Below are positions 60,543-64,000 of a DNA stretch of 64,000 nt, piece by piece. The notes beneath the pieces were generated by a model that worked only from the letters and a program-made list of their open reading frames with translations, did not search any database and was not told the origin of the DNA. A program made the translations under genes and the position numbers. Every line of letters begins with the position of its first letter. Positions within the stretch are counted from its first letter, which is position 1. The stretch comes from Rikenellaceae bacterium (GTDB lineage Bacteria > Bacteroidota > Bacteroidia > Bacteroidales > Rikenellaceae), in NCBI GenBank assembly GCA_017936385.1, contig JAGBFQ010000023.1, forward strand, positions 62,001-126,000, given 5' to 3'.

Positions 60543-61919
60543 CTACTCCAGAATTTCGGGTTGCGGCAACTCCAAGTCATTGTTCCACTCACCTTCGGCA
60601 TGACGATAGACTACCGGACGAAGCGTATCCAACGAGTGCAACAATTCGTATGATTTATAGAGGTTATATCCGTTACCACCACCTGCGGCCAGGCTCCACG
60701 CCACAACACACGAGTGGTTACGGGTGCGACGCTGCATGGCCAAAGTGCGGTAGAGAACTTCGTTGAGATAGGTCGGGTCATTAAGCACTGTTCCCCCATG
60801 GCGGCTACGGTTGCCACCTCGCGGGTCGGCGCATATTGCAGGGCAATCTATGACGTACATTCCCACACGGTCGCAGGCTCGGTAGAGAGCTATCTGTGCG
60901 GGCATTGTGAGAACTATTGCATTGAAACCCTTGCGTTTGAGCAGGCGTACTTGCTCCTCGATGGGGACGTTGTATTTGGGCATAAACTCCACGGGACGCA
61001 ACTCCACGGGCGCGTCATTACGCATCAGTACGCCCGAGTCCTTGAGTGTGCGCGGTGTGTAGGTTGTGGTACCCCATCCCACTGCCCACGGCACATATTC
61101 GGTCACTGTGCCGTGTTGTTTGATGTACATCGTAAGGGCGTAGAGATTGGGGGTTTCGGCACTCCACAGATATTTGGCCGTCGAGTAGACGATATTATGG
61201 AAACGAATGGTATCGCGGTCGCCAGGAGTCATCTCCAACTCACGCAGGTCGTAGGTTTTGAGTTTGCCCTTGGGGTCATAAATGTCGAAGCCCACAATCA
61301 GGCTTTGGTCGGCTCTCGAGCTATTACGTACCACGATGTGCAGGTCCAAAAGTCCGTGTTTGGTAGTCGAGTCGGGCGAAGTGCGGATGTCGAAATCCTC
61401 GATGTAGACCTTGGGTTGCGAGAAGATGTGACAGTTGCCGCCCATAACCATCATCGGCTCGTCGTACATCAACTCGACAGCCACTTGGTCGGCACTCGGT
61501 TCGCGTGCTTCGATACGAATATCGTTAAGTCCGTCAACCAAATAGGGCGAGATATAGACCTCCGAAGCAGTTTGTGTGTCGTGCGCCCCTCCCGCCGAGC
61601 GGTCGTTGACAAAGAGCTCGTAGGCACCCGTGCCACCCTCGCTACGGAAAAAAACATTGCGGTCACCAAAGGCGTACGGCGCAAACAGTCGCACGGCGCA
61701 CACTCCGTCTTCCGTAGTTCGGCTACGTATGCTCTTGAAATATTGCGAATTAATAATGGCCCCCGCCTCGGCATCTTCACGCAGTTCGTAGCTGAAGAAT
61801 TCGCTTCGGGGAGGTTGCACCGAAGGTCCTTGAGGTTGCTCGGCGTGTGCCGATTGAACGGTCGCGGCCATCAACCAAACAGCCGCCAGAAGTATTGAAA
61901 TAGGTCTTGAGTTCGACAT
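60543..61919 (-). CDS. GH2-like secreted protein lacking the catalytic acid/base
   Basis: 458 residues. The signal peptide is at about 1-26 (SAHA). A jelly-roll sugar-binding domain is at about 70-155, an Ig-like GH2 domain at about 165-285 (KYLWSAETPNLYALTMYIKQ), and a shortened TIM barrel from about 290 (RRVEF-like ELRPVEFMPKYN, RTRNHSCVVAWSLAAGGGNG). In active GH2 enzymes the last motif reads WSLGNE; here the Asn-Glu is replaced by Ala-Gly. The barrel ends soon after RPVVYRHAEG, before the nucleophile region. It therefore looks like a non-catalytic glycan-binding or relic protein of a beta-galactosidase. Confidence 0.75.
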   Translation of the reverse strand: MSNSRPISILLAAVWLMAATVQSAHAEQPQGPSVQPPRSEFFSYELREDAEAGAIINSQYFKSIRSRTTEDGVCAVRLFAPYAFGDRNVFFRSEGGTGAYELFVNDRSAGGAHDTQTASEVYISPYLVDGLNDIRIEAREPSADQVAVELMYDEPMMVMGGNCHIFSQPKVYIEDFDIRTSPDSTTKHGLLDLHIVVRNSSRADQSLIVGFDIYDPKGKLKTYDLRELEMTPGDRDTIRFHNIVYSTAKYLWSAETPNLYALTMYIKQHGTVTEYVPWAVGWGTTTYTPRTLKDSGVLMRNDAPVELRPVEFMPKYNVPIEEQVRLLKRKGFNAIVLTMPAQIALYRACDRVGMYVIDCPAICADPRGGNRSRHGGTVLNDPTYLNEVLYRTLAMQRRTRNHSCVVAWSLAAGGGNGYNLYKSYELLHSLDTLRPVVYRHAEGEWNNDLELPQPEILE

Positions 61920-61936
61920 CTTGCTTGTATTTTGGG

Positions 61937-61944
61937 CAAATATA
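61937..61944 (-). promoter_or_regulatory. -7 box (TATATTTG) of the GH2-like gene
   Basis: A minus-strand consensus match 17 bp before the start codon. The divergent asnS has a weaker GATATTTG at 61989-61996. Confidence 0.65.
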
Positions 61945-62037
61945 CCGATAAAAATGGGAGAAAGACGATTTTTCTCAAAAAAAATTCAGATATTTGCAAT
62001 TCATTTCGCTTAAGAAACTTAAACAAAAAAGATAACT

Positions 62038-63435
62038 ATGCTTAACGCCGACAAAAAAAGAATCGTAGAAATCCTCCACACCGAGGAACGCAACTGCGAT
62101 GTCACAGTTAAAGGTTGGGTTAGAACCAAACGAGGAAACAAAAACGTAGCTTTCATCGCACTGAACGACGGCTCGTGCGCGGCTAACATCCAAGTGGTTG
62201 TTGATGTTGCAGCTTTCGACGAAGAGCTGCTCCGACGTATTACCACGGGTGCCTGCCTGCGCGTAGACGGCGTGCTGGTAGAGAGCATGGGCTCGGGACA
62301 ACCCGTTGAGGTTCAAGCCAAAACTATCGAAATCTACGGCACCGCCGACCCCGAAACCTATCCCCTCCAAAAGAAAGGTCACTCGCTGGAGTTCCTGCGT
62401 GAAATCGCCTACCTGCGTCCGCGCACCAACACCTTCGGAGCAATCCTGCGTATCCGTCACAACATGGCTTACGCAATCCACAAATACTTCAACGACCGTG
62501 GTTTCTACTACATGCACACCCCCATCATCACCGCTTCGGACTGCGAAGGCGCGGGTGCTATGTTCCAAGTGACCACCATGGATATGAACAACCTGCCTCG
62601 CACCGAGGAGGGAGCAGTGGATTACTCGCAAGATTTCTTCGGCAAACCTTGCAGCATGACCGTGTCGGGTCAGCTGGAGGGTGAGCTGGGTGCTCTGGCC
62701 CTGGGTCGTATCTACACCTTCGGCCCGACGTTCCGCGCCGAGAACTCGCACACTCCTCGCCACTTGGCCGAATTCTGGATGATTGAGCCCGAGATGGCGT
62801 TCTATGAGCTGGAGGATGATATGGAGTTGGCCGAGGACTTCCTCAAATACCTTATCCAATACGCGCTGGACAACTGCGCCGAGGACCTCGAGTTCATGAA
62901 CAAAATGTGGGATAACGGCCTGATTGAGCGCTTGAAATTCGTTGTCGAGAACGACTTTGTGCGTCTGGACTACACCGAGGGTATCGAAATCCTCAAAGCC
63001 AGCGGCCGTAAATTCGAGTTCCCCTGCGAGTGGGGCTGCGACCTGCAAAGCGAACACGAACGATACCTGGTTGAGGAGCACTTCAAGAAACCGGTCATCT
63101 TGATTAACTACCCCAAGGAAATCAAGGCGTTCTATATGAAACAGAATGACGACGGCAAGACCGTACGCGCAATGGACGTGTTGTTCCCCCAAATCGGCGA
63201 GATTATCGGCGGTTCGGAGCGTGAGGCCGACTACGATAAGTTGACCACCCGCATCAAGGAGCTGGGAATGAGCGAGCGCGAGTTGTGGTGGTACCTCGAC
63301 ACCCGTCGTTGGGGTTCGGCACCGCACAGCGGCTTTGGCCTGGGATTTGAGCGTCTGTTGCTCTTCGTTACGGGCATGGCCAACATCCGTGACGTTATTC
63401 CGTTCCCGAGAACTCCGGGTAACGCCGAGTTCTAA
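62038..63435 (+). CDS. asnS: Asparaginyl-tRNA synthetase
   Basis: Charges tRNA-Asn. 465 residues: an N-terminal OB-fold anticodon-binding domain ([20 protein letters not shown]) and a class IIb core with [21 protein letters not shown] (motif 2) and [21 protein letters not shown] (motif 3), ending in [10 protein letters not shown], the AsnS rather than AspS form. Presence of AsnS indicates direct Asn-tRNA formation. Confidence 0.97.
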   Translation: MLNADKKRIVEILHTEERNCDVTVKGWVRTKRGNKNVAFIALNDGSCAANIQVVVDVAAFDEELLRRITTGACLRVDGVLVESMGSGQPVEVQAKTIEIYGTADPETYPLQKKGHSLEFLREIAYLRPRTNTFGAILRIRHNMAYAIHKYFNDRGFYYMHTPIITASDCEGAGAMFQVTTMDMNNLPRTEEGAVDYSQDFFGKPCSMTVSGQLEGELGALALGRIYTFGPTFRAENSHTPRHLAEFWMIEPEMAFYELEDDMELAEDFLKYLIQYALDNCAEDLEFMNKMWDNGLIERLKFVVENDFVRLDYTEGIEILKASGRKFEFPCEWGCDLQSEHERYLVEEHFKKPVILINYPKEIKAFYMKQNDDGKTVRAMDVLFPQIGEIIGGSEREADYDKLTTRIKELGMSERELWWYLDTRRWGSAPHSGFGLGFERLLLFVTGMANIRDVIPFPRTPGNAEF

Positions 63436-63458
63436 ACCGAGGAGCGTCAGAAAACAAG

Positions 63459-63497
63459 TTATTGGGGGAGTGGCAAGAGTGGTTGCGCCCCCAATAA
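63459..63497 (+). terminator. asnS terminator
   Basis: The 10-bp stem TTATTGGGGG / CCCCCAATAA with a 19-nt loop is followed by TTATTAT. Confidence 0.65.
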
Positions 63498-63595
63498 TTA
63501 TTATACCAACCTACACCAACACCAGAGCTTATTTGCGTGAAGACACTGCAATTTTAACTAACAAAACATCGTTACTAAAACAAAAAAGTGTCATT

Positions 63596-64000
63596 ATGGC
63601 AAACATCGGTCAAATTCAACAACAGCGTCTGTCGCAGAGTTTGTCGCCGCAGCAAATCCAGATGATTAAACTTCTGGAACTGCCAGCCGTGCAACTCGAA
63701 CAACGTGTCAAACAGGAAATTGAGGAGAATCCCGTGCTTGAGGACGAGCCCGCAATCAACCAAGAGGCGGACGAGCAACAAGAGCCCAAGGAAATCTCGG
63801 TCGAGGAGTACCTCCGAGAGGACGACACGCCGCACTACAAGATGCGAACCAACAACTACTCGAAAGACGACCCGCAGCGAAGTGTCCCCATTACGGGTGG
63901 CCGTTCGTTGCAGGAGTATCTGGTCGAGCAGTTGGGCTATCGCAGCTTGGGCGAGAGGGAACTGTTGATTGCTGAGTACATTGTTGGAAGTTTGGACGAG
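63596..64000 (+). CDS. rpoN: RNA polymerase sigma-54 factor, 3' end cut by window
   Basis: The first 135 residues are visible. Region I, rich in Gln/Leu (IQQQRLSQSLSPQQIQMIKLLELPAVQLE), contacts activators and the -12 element. The acidic region II follows (DEPAINQEADEQQEPKEI). The start of the core-binding domain comes next (SLQEYLVEQLGYRSLGEREL). Bacteroidota commonly keep sigma-54 beside their main sigma factor. Its presence supports, but does not prove, the sigma-54-like promoter seen before dnaK. Confidence 0.95.
   Translation, partial: MANIGQIQQQRLSQSLSPQQIQMIKLLELPAVQLEQRVKQEIEENPVLEDEPAINQEADEQQEPKEISVEEYLREDDTPHYKMRTNNYSKDDPQRSVPITGGRSLQEYLVEQLGYRSLGERELLIAEYIVGSLDE

Noticed and set aside
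1..64000. Insertion sequences, integrases, phage genes or att sites.
   Set aside because: No transposase, recombinase or phage-type protein was recognised; tRNA-Leu at 52391 has no visible duplicated 3' end nearby.

Overview
The window looks like chromosomal DNA of a member of the Bacteroidota, order Bacteroidales, with a Rikenellaceae/Alistipes-like organism as my best guess. The reasons are a SecD-SecF fusion protein, TonB and a TonB-dependent receptor with a carboxypeptidase-like N-terminal domain, BACON and FISUMP-like lipoproteins, a very large LspA, no clear Shine-Dalgarno sequences, and more than twenty promoters with the Bacteroidota -7 box TAnnTTTG. No phage, transposase or CRISPR array was seen. 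Most of the DNA is core housekeeping sequence with small accessory insertions.

Layout. 1-4280: 3' part of a FISUMP-like surface protein and a His-rich TonB-dependent receptor. 4291-10901: small HTH protein, dnaK behind a sigma-54-like promoter, secDF and the c-di-AMP synthase cdaA. 10942-16952 (minus): proCBA proline operon, a tandem palindromic repeat array, ychF and miaB. 17063-21891 (minus): GH110-like lipoprotein, YitT protein, pyrF, prfA. 21973-24252 (plus): xseA, xseB, a methyltransferase. 24384-31107: second repeat array, slyD, gcvP, BACON/FISUMP lipoprotein. 31330-35083 (plus): rnpB, an L-threonine aldolase gene with an early in-frame TAG, LysM glucosaminidase, unknown protein, rnhA. 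35149-47259 (minus): lipid kinase, pepD, purC, phoH, outer membrane protein, phospholipase D-like protein, deoC, a degenerate LtaS-like protein, upp, hflX, tonB. 47566-53946: rlmN, lspA, zupT and purE (minus), hpt, queE, ftsB-like, tRNA-Leu, third FISUMP-like lipoprotein. 54065-57353: four-gene PqqD-like / ABC exporter / HprK-like / S26 peptidase operon. 57350-64000: lepA, ubiA-like, rlmH, a GH2-like pseudoenzyme, asnS and the 5' part of rpoN.

The most system-like piece is the operon at 54027-57353. It combines a RiPP-recognition-type PqqD protein, an exporter, an HPr-kinase-like protein and a SipW/ER-type signal peptidase, with no recognisable precursor or tailoring enzyme. It resembles parts of lasso-peptide and 'HPr-rel-A' gene sets but matches neither.

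A second layer of interest is a dispersed family of hairpin-forming repeats (two arm types, one common apex) that in every case lies just 3' of a minus-strand stop codon. Others are the sigma-54-like dnaK promoter with upstream inverted repeats in the same window as rpoN, the nonsense codon in ltaE, and two apparent pseudoenzymes that keep their fold but lose catalytic residues.
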